A stretch of 59,511 nt of DNA, taken from contig CAJXYS010000018.1 of NCBI GenBank assembly GCA_913063035.1, forward strand, positions 1 through 59,511. Direction: 5' to 3'. Origin of the DNA: an uncultured Maritimibacter sp. (GTDB taxonomy: Bacteria; Pseudomonadota; Alphaproteobacteria; Rhodobacterales; Rhodobacteraceae). The notes beneath the pieces were generated by a model. The model was not told the DNA's origin. It did no database searches and worked only from the letters and a program-made list of their open reading frames with translations. Below are positions 35,940 to 44,469 of this stretch, in pieces. Made by a program: the position numbers and the translations under genes. The number at the start of each line of letters is the position of its first letter. Position 1 is the stretch's first letter.

Positions 35940-38405
35940 ATGGCAAGAACCTTCCGCTGGCTTCTCCGGACCTTCCTGGCGCTGTCCGCGCTGGGGCTGG
36001 TCGCGGCCTTCCTCGTCTACTGGCTCGCCGGCCGGTCGCTGCCGGACTACGATGCGCGTCACGACGTGACCGGCGCCGAGGGCCGCATCGAGATCGTCCG
36101 CGACAACCACAACGTTCCCCACATCTTCGCCGGGACCGACGCGGACGTGTTCTTCGGGCTGGGCTTCGCGCATGCGCAGGACCGGCTCTGGCAGATGACC
36201 ATGCTGCGCCGTACCGCGCAGGGCCGGCTCTCGGAGCTGTTCGGCAGCCGCACGGTCCGCACGGACGAGCTGCTGCGGCGCTTCGATCTCTACGGGCTGG
36301 CCCGGGACTCCGTGGCGGCGCAGGACGCCGAGACCCGCGCGGCGCTCGAGGCCTATGCCGCGGGCGTCAACGCCTGGATCCGGCGCGTCAACGACGAGGC
36401 GCTTGGCCGCGGCGCGCCGGAGTTCTTCCTGTTTTCGAACCGTATCGCCCCCTGGCAGCCCGCCGACAGCCTTGCGGTGCTGAAGATCATGGCGCTGCAA
36501 CTCTCCGGCCACCTGAGCGAAGAGGTGCTGCGCGCCCGGGTCTCGCTGATGCTGGCGGACGCGCGCGTGGCCGACATCATGCCCGACGCGCCCGGCGAGG
36601 GGGTCGCGGCGCTCAGCGACTACGCCGCGCTGTTCCCCGGCCTGCCCCGCTATGCCGCCCTGCCGGAGGCGCCGCGCGATCCGCTCTCGCCGGTGCCGGA
36701 CCGCGGCTTTGCCGGGGCCTCCAACGCCTGGGCGGCCGCGCCCGAGCGCGCCGCGGCCGGCGGCACGCTGCTGGCCAACGATCCGCATCTCGGCCTGTCG
36801 GCGCCCTCGATCTGGTATCTCGCCCGGCTCGAGCTGTCCTCGGGCGGGGTGATCGGCGGGTCGATTCCCGGCATGCCGCTGATCCTGACCGGGCGCAGCG
36901 CCCGGCTCGGCTGGGGGCTGACCTCGTCCTACATGGACGACCAGGACGTGTTTATCGAGCGGCTCAACCCGGACAATCCGCAGGAATACCTCACGCCCGA
37001 CGGCTACGTGCCCTTCGAGACCCGCAAGAGCCTGATCGAGGTCAAGGATGCCCCCGCGGTGCCGCTGACCCTGCGCTGGACGGAAAACGGCCCGGTCTTG
37101 CCCGGCAGCCATTACGACCTGGCCGCGGTGACACCCAAGGGTCATGTCGCGGCCATCGGCTGGACCGCGCTGGACGCCGCCGACACCTCGATGACCGCCG
37201 GCCTCAGGTTGATGCGGGCCGGCAGCGTCGCGGAAGCCCTGGAAGCCGGCGAGCTTTTCGTCGCGCCCTCGCAGAACCTGACCATTGCCGATACCGACGG
37301 GGTGGCGATGCAGATGGTCGGCGCGATGCCCGGCCGCCTGCCCGGCCATCGCACCAGCGGCCGCCTGCCCGCCCCCGGCTGGCAGGAGGTGAACCGCTGG
37401 CAGGGCCGCCTGCCCTATGCCGTCAACCCGCGTTTCACCGATCCCGCCGGCGGGATCGTCGGGAACACCAACAACAAGGTGATCGACCGCGATTTCCCGC
37501 TGCATGTCAGTTTTGCCTGGGGCGACACCCAGCGTATCCAGCGCTGGCTGCGCCTGATGAAGAACCGCGACGTTCACACCCGCGACAGCTTCATCGAGGG
37601 CCAGCTCGACACCGTGTCCTTCACCGCGCGCGCGCTCCTGCCGCTGATCGCACGCGATCTCTGGTTCACGGGCGAACCCGCCCCGGCCGGGACGCCCGAA
37701 CGCCGGCGCCAGCGCGCGCTCGACATGCTGGCCGACTGGAACGGCGAGATGAACGAGCACCTGCCCGAGCCGCTGATCTACGCCGCCTGGCTGCGCGAAC
37801 TGCAGAACCGCCTCTCGCAGGACGAGCTGGGCCCGCTCGCCGCCGAGTTCACCCATCCCGACCCGGTTTTCATCGAGCGCGTGTTCCGCGACGTGGACGG
37901 CGCGGCCGCCTGGTGCGACGTGGCCCAGTCGACCCGCCGCGAGACCTGCACCGACATCGCGCGCCTCGCCCTGGACGACGCGTTGATCTGGCTGGCCGAA
38001 CGCTATGGCGAGAATGTCGAGAGCTGGCGCTGGGGCGATGCCCACCAGGCCCGCCATGATCACCAGGTGCTGGGTGAGCTGCCGCTCCTGAACTGGTTCG
38101 TGAACATCCGCCAGTCCACCAGCGGCGGCGACAACACGCTCCTGCGCGGGCTGACCAAGGGCCGCGGTCCCGATCCCTTTGCCAATGTGCACGGTGCGGG
38201 CTATCGCGGTGTCTACGATTTCGCCGATCCCGACAGTTCCGTCTTCGTGATCTCGACCGGGCAGTCGGGCCATTTCCTGTCCCGCCACTACGACGACCTG
38301 GGCGAGCTCTGGCGGCGGGGCGAATACATCCCGATGTCGCTCGACCCCGATCTCGCGCGGGCCGCGGCGGTCGGCGTCACGGTGCTGCGCCCGCGCGACG
38401 GCTGA
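35940..38405 (+). CDS. Penicillin acylase family protein (Ntn amidohydrolase)
   Basis: An 821-aa precursor. An N-terminal membrane or signal segment (FLALSALGLVAAFLVYWLAG) is followed by the alpha-subunit start GRIEIVRDNHNVPHIFAGTD. The Ntn nucleophile is Ser261 in GFAGASNAWAAAP, where self-cleavage would create the beta subunit. The family's NDPHLGLSAPSIWYLARLEL, NNKVIDRDFPLHVS and the late GQSGHFLSRHYDDLGELW are all present. Substrates of this family include beta-lactams, acyl-homoserine lactones and other N-acyl amides, and sequence alone does not decide. It could quench AHL signals or process an N-acylated metabolite. Full length, no frameshift. Confidence 0.9.
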   Translation: MARTFRWLLRTFLALSALGLVAAFLVYWLAGRSLPDYDARHDVTGAEGRIEIVRDNHNVPHIFAGTDADVFFGLGFAHAQDRLWQMTMLRRTAQGRLSELFGSRTVRTDELLRRFDLYGLARDSVAAQDAETRAALEAYAAGVNAWIRRVNDEALGRGAPEFFLFSNRIAPWQPADSLAVLKIMALQLSGHLSEEVLRARVSLMLADARVADIMPDAPGEGVAALSDYAALFPGLPRYAALPEAPRDPLSPVPDRGFAGASNAWAAAPERAAAGGTLLANDPHLGLSAPSIWYLARLELSSGGVIGGSIPGMPLILTGRSARLGWGLTSSYMDDQDVFIERLNPDNPQEYLTPDGYVPFETRKSLIEVKDAPAVPLTLRWTENGPVLPGSHYDLAAVTPKGHVAAIGWTALDAADTSMTAGLRLMRAGSVAEALEAGELFVAPSQNLTIADTDGVAMQMVGAMPGRLPGHRTSGRLPAPGWQEVNRWQGRLPYAVNPRFTDPAGGIVGNTNNKVIDRDFPLHVSFAWGDTQRIQRWLRLMKNRDVHTRDSFIEGQLDTVSFTARALLPLIARDLWFTGEPAPAGTPERRRQRALDMLADWNGEMNEHLPEPLIYAAWLRELQNRLSQDELGPLAAEFTHPDPVFIERVFRDVDGAAAWCDVAQSTRRETCTDIARLALDDALIWLAERYGENVESWRWGDAHQARHDHQVLGELPLLNWFVNIRQSTSGGDNTLLRGLTKGRGPDPFANVHGAGYRGVYDFADPDSSVFVISTGQSGHFLSRHYDDLGELWRRGEYIPMSLDPDLARAAAVGVTVLRPRDG

Positions 38406-38411
38406 GACGGT

Positions 38412-39668
38412 TCAGAGTTTCTCGAAACGCCGCGCCTGGGTTTCGGTCCAGGTGACCGTCAGGTCGAACCCGTCCTCGGTCTGCGCCTCGTCCTCGACCA
38501 CCCCCTGCTGGTAGAGCCAGGCGCGTTTCCGGCCCTCGGAAAAGCCGAGATGCAGATGCGCGGTGCTGACCGGCTCGGCCAGCGCCGCGTCGACGGCATC
38601 CTGGAGCGCGCCGATCCCGTCGCCGGTCCAGGCCGAGGCCGCCAGCACCTGCGGGTCGCGCGCCGCCCGCGCCTCGAGCGCGGCGCGGTGGTCGGGGGCG
38701 ACGCGGTCGATCTTGTTCCAGATCTCGATCATTCGGTCGGCCCGGTCGCGCGCCACGCCGAGATCGTCGAGGATCTCGCGAACATCGGCGGCCTGCGCAT
38801 CCGTTTCGGGATGCGAGATATCGCGCACATGCAGGATCAGGTCGGCGTCCAGAACCTCTTCGAGGGTCGCGCGGAAGGACGCGACGAGCTGCGTCGGCAG
38901 ATCCGAGATGAAGCCCACCGTATCGCTCAGGATGACGTCGCGGCCGGACGGCAGGGTGATCGCCCGCATCGTGGGATCGAGCGTGGCGAAGAGCATGTCC
39001 TTGGCCATGACATCGGCGCCGGTCAAGCGGTTGAAGATCGTGGACTTCCCGGCATTCGTGTAGCCCACCAGGGCAACCACCGGATAAGGCACCTTGCGCC
39101 GGGCGGCGCGATGCAGGCCACGGGTCTTGGCCACCTTGTCAAGCTGCCGGCGAAGCCGCACGATCTGCTCGTCGATGGCGCGGCGGTCGGCCTCGATCTG
39201 CGTCTCGCCGGGGCCGCCCACGAAACCGAGCCCACCGCGCTGGCGTTCGAGGTGGGTCCAGGCCCGGACGAGCCGGGTCCGCTGGTAGCTGAGCGCCGCC
39301 AGCTCGACCTGCAACACGCCCTCGCGGGTGCGGGCGCGGTCGGCGAAGATCTCGAGGATCAGCCCGGTGCGATCCAGCACCTTGACCTTCCATTCGCGTT
39401 CGAGATTGCGCTGCTGGACCGGCGTGACGGGGCCGTCGACCAGGACGAGTCCGATCTCGGCCGCCTCCAGCCGCGCGCCGAGCTCGGCGATCTTGCCCTT
39501 GCCGAACAGGTAGCCCGCCCGCGCCCGCGGCAGCGGGACGATTTCGCCGCCGACAAGCTCCACGTCGCCGAGCGCCTCGGCCAGCGCCAGCGCCTCTTCG
39601 AGCGCATAGGCCGGGTCGCGGCGCTCCGGCTCGTTCTGGATATCGGGGTGAAGGACGTAGGCGCGCAC
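38412..39668 (-). CDS. hflX: HflX GTPase
   Basis: A 418-aa GTPase that binds and splits stalled or stress-affected 70S ribosomes. The N-terminal domain contains YLFGKGKIAELGARLEA, VDGPVTPVQQRNLE, DRTGLILEIFADRARTREG and FVGGPGETQIEADRR. The G domain has G1 GYTNAGKST, G3 DTVGFISDLP and G4 NKID. Start MRAYVLHPDIQNEPERRDP. It lies 26 bp after hfq on the same strand, a classical arrangement. Full length. Confidence 0.95.
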   Translation of the reverse strand: MRAYVLHPDIQNEPERRDPAYALEEALALAEALGDVELVGGEIVPLPRARAGYLFGKGKIAELGARLEAAEIGLVLVDGPVTPVQQRNLEREWKVKVLDRTGLILEIFADRARTREGVLQVELAALSYQRTRLVRAWTHLERQRGGLGFVGGPGETQIEADRRAIDEQIVRLRRQLDKVAKTRGLHRAARRKVPYPVVALVGYTNAGKSTIFNRLTGADVMAKDMLFATLDPTMRAITLPSGRDVILSDTVGFISDLPTQLVASFRATLEEVLDADLILHVRDISHPETDAQAADVREILDDLGVARDRADRMIEIWNKIDRVAPDHRAALEARAARDPQVLAASAWTGDGIGALQDAVDAALAEPVSTAHLHLGFSEGRKRAWLYQQGVVEDEAQTEDGFDLTVTWTETQARRFEKL

Positions 39669-39694
39669 TTAGCCCCCGTCCGAGACGCGCGCCA

Positions 39695-39934
39695 TCAGCT
39701 GTCCGCGTCCCCGTCGTAGAGATTGATCGGCTGCGCGGGCATCACGGTCGAGATCGCGTGCTTGTAGACGAGTTGCGATTGCCCGTCGCGGCGCAGAAGT
39801 ACGCAGAAATTGTCGAACCAGGTGATGACACCCTGCAGCTTGACACCGTTGATCAGGAAAATCGTCACGGGAACCTTGGTCTTGCGAACGTGGTTCAGGA
39901 ATGCGTCTTGCAAATTCTGTTTATCGGCGGCCAT
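39695..39934 (-). CDS. hfq: Hfq RNA chaperone
   Basis: A 79-aa Sm-like protein. Sm1 motif [20 protein letters not shown] and Sm2 motif [12 protein letters not shown] are typical. N-terminal [13 protein letters not shown] carries the residues of the proximal RNA-binding face (Gln8-like) and FDNF the core. It forms hexamers that bind U-tails of sRNAs and A-rich mRNA segments. The C-terminal tail is very short, as usual in alphaproteobacteria. It lies upstream of hflX and downstream of trkH in the same direction, with 139 bp to trkH that may hold its own promoter. Confidence 0.98.
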   Translation of the reverse strand: MAADKQNLQDAFLNHVRKTKVPVTIFLINGVKLQGVITWFDNFCVLLRRDGQSQLVYKHAISTVMPAQPINLYDGDADS

Positions 39935-40073
39935 TCTTCGTTGCCTTTTTGTCTTGTCTGCCTTGGCGGCGGCAGCCCGTTGTTATGCATCGCGCCCAAA
40001 TATGGATGGGAGCGAGCGGAATTTCCACCCGAATCATGGGGATTTCTCGGTCGAAACTGTCGCGCCGGGCGCT

Positions 40074-41585
40074 CTAGCGCCAGAAATCCGGGTTCAGCAA
40101 CGCGATAATCACCAGCGTCTCCAGCCGGCCGAGAATCATTGCCCCGGACAGCATCAGCTTTGCCGCGTCGGTCAGCGTTCCGTAAGACAGCGGCGTCTCG
40201 GCCGCGAAGGTCGCCACCGGCCCGGTGGTCGACAGCGCCGCGATCGAGAAGGTCAGCGCGCTCTCGAAATCCAGCCCGGTCAGCGACAGCATGATCATCA
40301 GCAGCCCGACCGAGATCAGGAACAGCATGAAGAACACCCAGGCGATCTGCGCACCCTCGCGGCGGATGCGGCGCGACTGCACCCCGGCGCCCCCCACCGA
40401 CGAGGGATGGACCAGCTTTTCCATCTCGCGGATCCCGTGCTTGTAGAGCGCGTGCACCCGCAGCAGCTTCACCCCGCCGGCGGTGGTGGCGACCCCGCCC
40501 CCGGTCAGCGCCAGCCCCATCAGGATCAGCCCCGGTGTCTGCAGGCCGGACCAGTCGCGCGCGGCCACCCAGTCGAGGCTGGCATAGCCGTGCGTCGTCA
40601 GGAAGGACAGCACGGTGAACACCCCGCCCCAGAGCGCGTGCAGCCCCTCTATCACGCTCTCGTCCTCGTTAACCTCCAGCGCCCCGATCCAGTGGCGCAG
40701 GAACAGCACGGCCGGGATCAGCAGCACGATGGCGACGGCGAGCTGGAACTCGCGATCGGCCCGCAGCCGCGCCAGCGTGCCGAGCCGCAGGCCCTCGGAG
40801 AAGGTCGCGCGCGAGACGGCGAAGAACAGGAAGACGAAGATCAGCGCCTCCCCGGCGAGCCCGGCTTCGGCGTTGGCCAGCCCCCCGACCGGGGAAAGCC
40901 CGCTGGTCGAGATCGTCGCCATCGCGTGGCAGAGCGCCACCAGCGCGCTTTCGCCGAGGATCAGCAGCCCGACCCAGAGCACGAGCGTCAACCCGCCATA
41001 GATCGGAACGAGCTTGACGGCAAAGCGGGTCAGCCGCTCGGTCGCGTCGGCCACGCGGATCTGCGCCCCGGCGCGCACCTGCTGGCTGGCCGGCCCGCGG
41101 GCGAAGACCTCGAAACCGCCGAGGTTCAGCGGCGCCATGATCGCGATCGCGCTCAGCCAGAACAGGAACCCGCCGAGCCAGGCGACGAGCCCCTTCCACA
41201 GGTGCAGGGTCGGCGCCAGCCGCCGCGGATCGTCGAAGGCGCTGGCCCCGGTCGTGGTCAGGCTGGCGACCATGTCGAAATAGAGATTGACGAAGCGCGC
41301 GTCGACCACGACCTGAGCCATCGGCAGCGCCAGCACCGCCGGCAGCGCGACGAAGCCCGCCACCAGCGCCAGCAGGTGGCTCCTGGCGGAATTCTTCGGA
41401 TGATACCCCAGCGTGGCCAGCGCCATCATGCCGGTCAGGAACAGGCCCAGCGTGCCGTGATAGAAGAATGACCGCGCGATGTCGTAATCGCCGGCGACGG
41501 CGCCATGGATCGCGGGCACGTACATCGCCAGGAGCGCCACGCCCAGCAGGATGACGAACAGCGGAAGATCGAGCAGCGCGCGCAT
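40074..41585 (-). CDS. trkH: TrkH potassium uptake channel subunit
   Basis: A 503-aa membrane protein of the TrkH/KtrB family. Four pore-loop repeats are visible, around LTTTGAS, MATISTSGLSPVGG, TGGGVATTAGGVKLLR and ALSTTGPVATF, together forming the K+ filter. About ten or more hydrophobic helices fill the rest. Start MRALLDLPLFVILLGVALLA, 4 bp after the trkA stop, so the two are cotranscribed. It works with TrkA, which gates it in response to nucleotides. Confidence 0.94.
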   Translation of the reverse strand: MRALLDLPLFVILLGVALLAMYVPAIHGAVAGDYDIARSFFYHGTLGLFLTGMMALATLGYHPKNSARSHLLALVAGFVALPAVLALPMAQVVVDARFVNLYFDMVASLTTTGASAFDDPRRLAPTLHLWKGLVAWLGGFLFWLSAIAIMAPLNLGGFEVFARGPASQQVRAGAQIRVADATERLTRFAVKLVPIYGGLTLVLWVGLLILGESALVALCHAMATISTSGLSPVGGLANAEAGLAGEALIFVFLFFAVSRATFSEGLRLGTLARLRADREFQLAVAIVLLIPAVLFLRHWIGALEVNEDESVIEGLHALWGGVFTVLSFLTTHGYASLDWVAARDWSGLQTPGLILMGLALTGGGVATTAGGVKLLRVHALYKHGIREMEKLVHPSSVGGAGVQSRRIRREGAQIAWVFFMLFLISVGLLMIMLSLTGLDFESALTFSIAALSTTGPVATFAAETPLSYGTLTDAAKLMLSGAMILGRLETLVIIALLNPDFWR

Positions 41586-41589
41586 CGGC

Positions 41590-42969
41590 TCAGAAAAAAT
41601 CGATCGAGACCTGGAGCAGCCGCTCGACCTCGGCCACGTCCGCGGCCATGGCGAACAGCGTGATGACGTCCCCCTCCTCGATCCGCATGCTGCCGGTCGG
41701 GCGCACGACCTTGCCCCGTTTCATCAGCGCGCCCACCAGCACGCCCTCGGGGAAGTCGATGTCGCGGATCTGCTGGCCGGCGATGGGCGAAGTCGACAGA
41801 ACCTGCGCCTCGATGACCTCGGCCTCGGCGTCGCCGATGGAATAGATCGCGCGCACCCGCCCGTGGCGGATATGGCGCAGGATCGAACTGACCGTGGTGA
41901 TCCGCGGATTGATGAAGGCGTCGATGTCGAGCGGCTTCATCAGCGAGGTCAGCGACGGATCGTTGACGAGCGCGATGGCCAGCGGGCAACCCGCGGCCTT
42001 GGCCCGCACCGAGGCCAGCAGGTTCGTCTTGTCGTCGTCGGTCACCGCCAGGACCGCGTCCGCACGGGTCACGTTGGCCTCGTCGAGCAACTCCATGTCG
42101 AGGCCGTCGCCGTTCAGCACGATCGTCCGCTCCAGCGCGTCGGCCGCCCGTTCCGCGATGGCCCGGTTCTTCTCGATCACCTTGGCGCGGATACGTTCGG
42201 CGCGGGCCTCAAGCCGCTTGGCGACGCTGAGCCCGACATTGCCGCCCCCGATGATGATCACGCGTTCCTGCTTTTTCGTGGACTTGCCAAAAATCTCGAG
42301 CGTGCGGTTCAGATCCTCCGTATGGGTGAAGACGTAGATCTGGTCGCCGGGGAAAAGCTGGTCTCCCGGATCGGGGGTAAAGAGCGTGTGGTCGCGGCGC
42401 ACGCCCACCACGATGGCCCGCAGCGTCGAGAACAGCTCCGACAATTGGCGGAGCGGCGTGTGCAGCACCGGGCAGGTCTCGTCCAGCACGAGCCCGATCA
42501 GCTGCGCCTGGCCCTCGAGGAAGCTCTCGGTATCGAAGGTGGCCGGCGCGGACAGCCGCTGCAGGGCGGCCTCGGCAACCTCGCGCTCGGGGCTGATCAC
42601 CACGTCGATCGGCAGGTGGTCGCGCCGGTAGAGATCCGAGTAGATCGCGTTCAGATAGCTCTGCGCGCGCAGCCGCGCGATCTTGCGCGGCACCGAGAAA
42701 ACGGAATGGGCCACCTGGCAGGTGACCATGTTGACCTCGTCGGAATGGGTCGCGGCGATGATCATGTCCGCGTCGCGCGCACCGGCGCGGTCGAGGATGT
42801 CGGGATAGGAGGCAAAGCCGGTGATGCCCTGCACGTCCAGCGTGTCGGACGCGCGGCGCACCAGATCCGGGTTGCTGTCCACGACCGTGACATCGTTGCG
42901 TTCCGAGGACAGGTGGCGCGCGATCTGCCACCCGACCTGGCCGGCCCCACAGATGATGACCTTCATCAC
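41590..42969 (-). CDS. trkA: TrkA, regulatory subunit of potassium uptake
   Basis: A 459-aa cytoplasmic protein made of two RCK repeats. The first Rossmann unit begins MMKVIICGAGQVGWQIARHL and the second RVIIIGGGNVGLSVAKRLEA; each is followed by a TrkA-C domain. They bind NAD(H)/ATP and gate TrkH. The genes ntrX-trkA-trkH-hfq-hflX follow in this order in many alphaproteobacteria. A 68-bp gap separates it from ntrX. Confidence 0.96.
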   Translation of the reverse strand: MMKVIICGAGQVGWQIARHLSSERNDVTVVDSNPDLVRRASDTLDVQGITGFASYPDILDRAGARDADMIIAATHSDEVNMVTCQVAHSVFSVPRKIARLRAQSYLNAIYSDLYRRDHLPIDVVISPEREVAEAALQRLSAPATFDTESFLEGQAQLIGLVLDETCPVLHTPLRQLSELFSTLRAIVVGVRRDHTLFTPDPGDQLFPGDQIYVFTHTEDLNRTLEIFGKSTKKQERVIIIGGGNVGLSVAKRLEARAERIRAKVIEKNRAIAERAADALERTIVLNGDGLDMELLDEANVTRADAVLAVTDDDKTNLLASVRAKAAGCPLAIALVNDPSLTSLMKPLDIDAFINPRITTVSSILRHIRHGRVRAIYSIGDAEAEVIEAQVLSTSPIAGQQIRDIDFPEGVLVGALMKRGKVVRPTGSMRIEEGDVITLFAMAADVAEVERLLQVSIDFF

Positions 42970-43037
42970 GGTCTCCCGAAAACGGTCCAGGCTCCCCTCT
43001 TGGCAGAGCCCGCGCGGGGGGTCAATTCCCCTTCAGA

Positions 43038-44450
43038 TCAGGCCTCGCCGGTCTCGTGGTCCTGGATTCGCGCCACCCGCGCGCCCCCGCGGTTGGTGGT
43101 GACCACGTTGAGCGACTTGAGCTTGCGATGCAGCGCCGAGCGTTCCATCCCGACGAAACTGGCCGTCCGCGAGATATTGCCGCCGAAACGGTTGATCTGC
43201 GTCAGCAGGTATTCGCGCTCGAACAGTTCACGCGCCTCGCGCAGCGGCAGCGTCGCGATGGACCCGGACAGCGACAGGCCCGAGCCCGAACCCGCCTCGG
43301 CCTCGACCGTGGGCAACTCGCGCGCCTCGATCGGCCCGGTGCCGTCGCCCAGGATCAGGACGCGTTCGATCACGTTCTTCAGCTGGCGGACATTGCCCGG
43401 CCACGGCATGGTCTGGAGCAGCGCCTCGGCCTCGGAGGACAGCTCGCGTTTCGGCAGGCCCTGGCTGCGGTGGAACTCGTCGATGAAATGCGCCGCGAGC
43501 ACGGGGATGTCTTCCAGCCGTTCCTCCAGCGCGGGCACCTCGATCGGGACGACGTTCAGGCGGTGGTAAAGCTCCTCGCGGAAGCGCCCTGCCTGAATTT
43601 CGGCCATCAAGTCCCTGCTGGTGCTGGAAATAACGCGAATATCCACGCGCACCTTGTCGGCACCGCCGACACGCTGGAACTGTTGTTCGACCAGGACGCG
43701 CAGGATCTTGGACTGGGTGCCGGGCGGCATGTCGGCCACCTCGTCGAAGAAGACCACACCGCCATGGGCCTGCTCGAGCAGGCCCGGCTCCACGCCGCGC
43801 TCGGCGGTCTCGCGGCCGAACAGCACCTCCTCCATGCGCTCGGGCTCGACCGAGGCGCAGTTGATGCTCATGAAGGGCGCCCCGGCGCGGGTCGAGCCGG
43901 CATGGATGAAGCGCGCCGCAACCTCCTTGCCCGCGCCCGCGGGGCCCGACAGCATCACCCGGCCGTTGGACTTGGTGACTTTCTCGAGCTGGGATTTCAG
44001 CGCCTTGAACGCGGTGGAGCCGCCGATCATCTCGGCGGTCGTCATGTCGCGGCGGCGCAGTTCCATGTTCTCGCGCCGCAGCTTTGCGGCTTCCATGGCG
44101 CGTGAGATGACGACGAGCAACTGGTCGATATTGAACGGTTTCTCGATGAAGTCATAGGCACCCTGCTTGATCGCGGCGACCGCGATCTCGATGTTGCCAT
44201 GCCCCGAGATGATGACCACCGGCACATCGGGGTTGTCGCGCTTGACGGTCTTGAGGATGTCGATCCCGTCCATCTTGCTGTCCTTCAGCCAGATGTCGAG
44301 CACGATCAGCGCCGGGGGCTCGGTGTTGATCTCGCGCATGCAGTCCTCGGAATTGGCGGCCAGCCGCGTGGCATAGCCCTCGTCGCCGAGAATGTCCGAT
44401 ATCAGTTCGCGGATATCCCGCTCGTCGTCCACAATAAGAATGTCGCTCAT
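43038..44450 (-). CDS. ntrX: NtrX response regulator, atypical: no sigma-54 loop
   Basis: A 470-aa NtrC-type regulator. Receiver with ILIVDDERDIRELI, phospho-Asp in LIVLDIWLKD, and VVIISGHG / FIEKPFNIDQLL. AAA+ domain with Walker A GPAGAGKEVAARFIH and Walker B GVVFFDEVAD. The segment where GAFTGA belongs reads VLFGRETAERGVEPGLLEQA, so the sigma-54-contact loop is missing. C-terminal Fis HTH with ISRTASFVGMERSALHRKLK. It is the partner of NtrY, 19 bp upstream. In Rhodobacteraceae NtrYX acts on nitrogen and redox control; regulation here should be sigma-70-based or by repression. Confidence 0.93.
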   Translation of the reverse strand: MSDILIVDDERDIRELISDILGDEGYATRLAANSEDCMREINTEPPALIVLDIWLKDSKMDGIDILKTVKRDNPDVPVVIISGHGNIEIAVAAIKQGAYDFIEKPFNIDQLLVVISRAMEAAKLRRENMELRRRDMTTAEMIGGSTAFKALKSQLEKVTKSNGRVMLSGPAGAGKEVAARFIHAGSTRAGAPFMSINCASVEPERMEEVLFGRETAERGVEPGLLEQAHGGVVFFDEVADMPPGTQSKILRVLVEQQFQRVGGADKVRVDIRVISSTSRDLMAEIQAGRFREELYHRLNVVPIEVPALEERLEDIPVLAAHFIDEFHRSQGLPKRELSSEAEALLQTMPWPGNVRQLKNVIERVLILGDGTGPIEARELPTVEAEAGSGSGLSLSGSIATLPLREARELFEREYLLTQINRFGGNISRTASFVGMERSALHRKLKSLNVVTTNRGGARVARIQDHETGEA

Positions 44451-44469
44451 GTTCTTTCACTGCCGGCCC

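Noticed and set aside
35922-38288. 788-codon minus-strand ORF opposite the penicillin acylase gene
   Set aside because: Antisense shadow without domains; the acylase on the plus strand has all family motifs.
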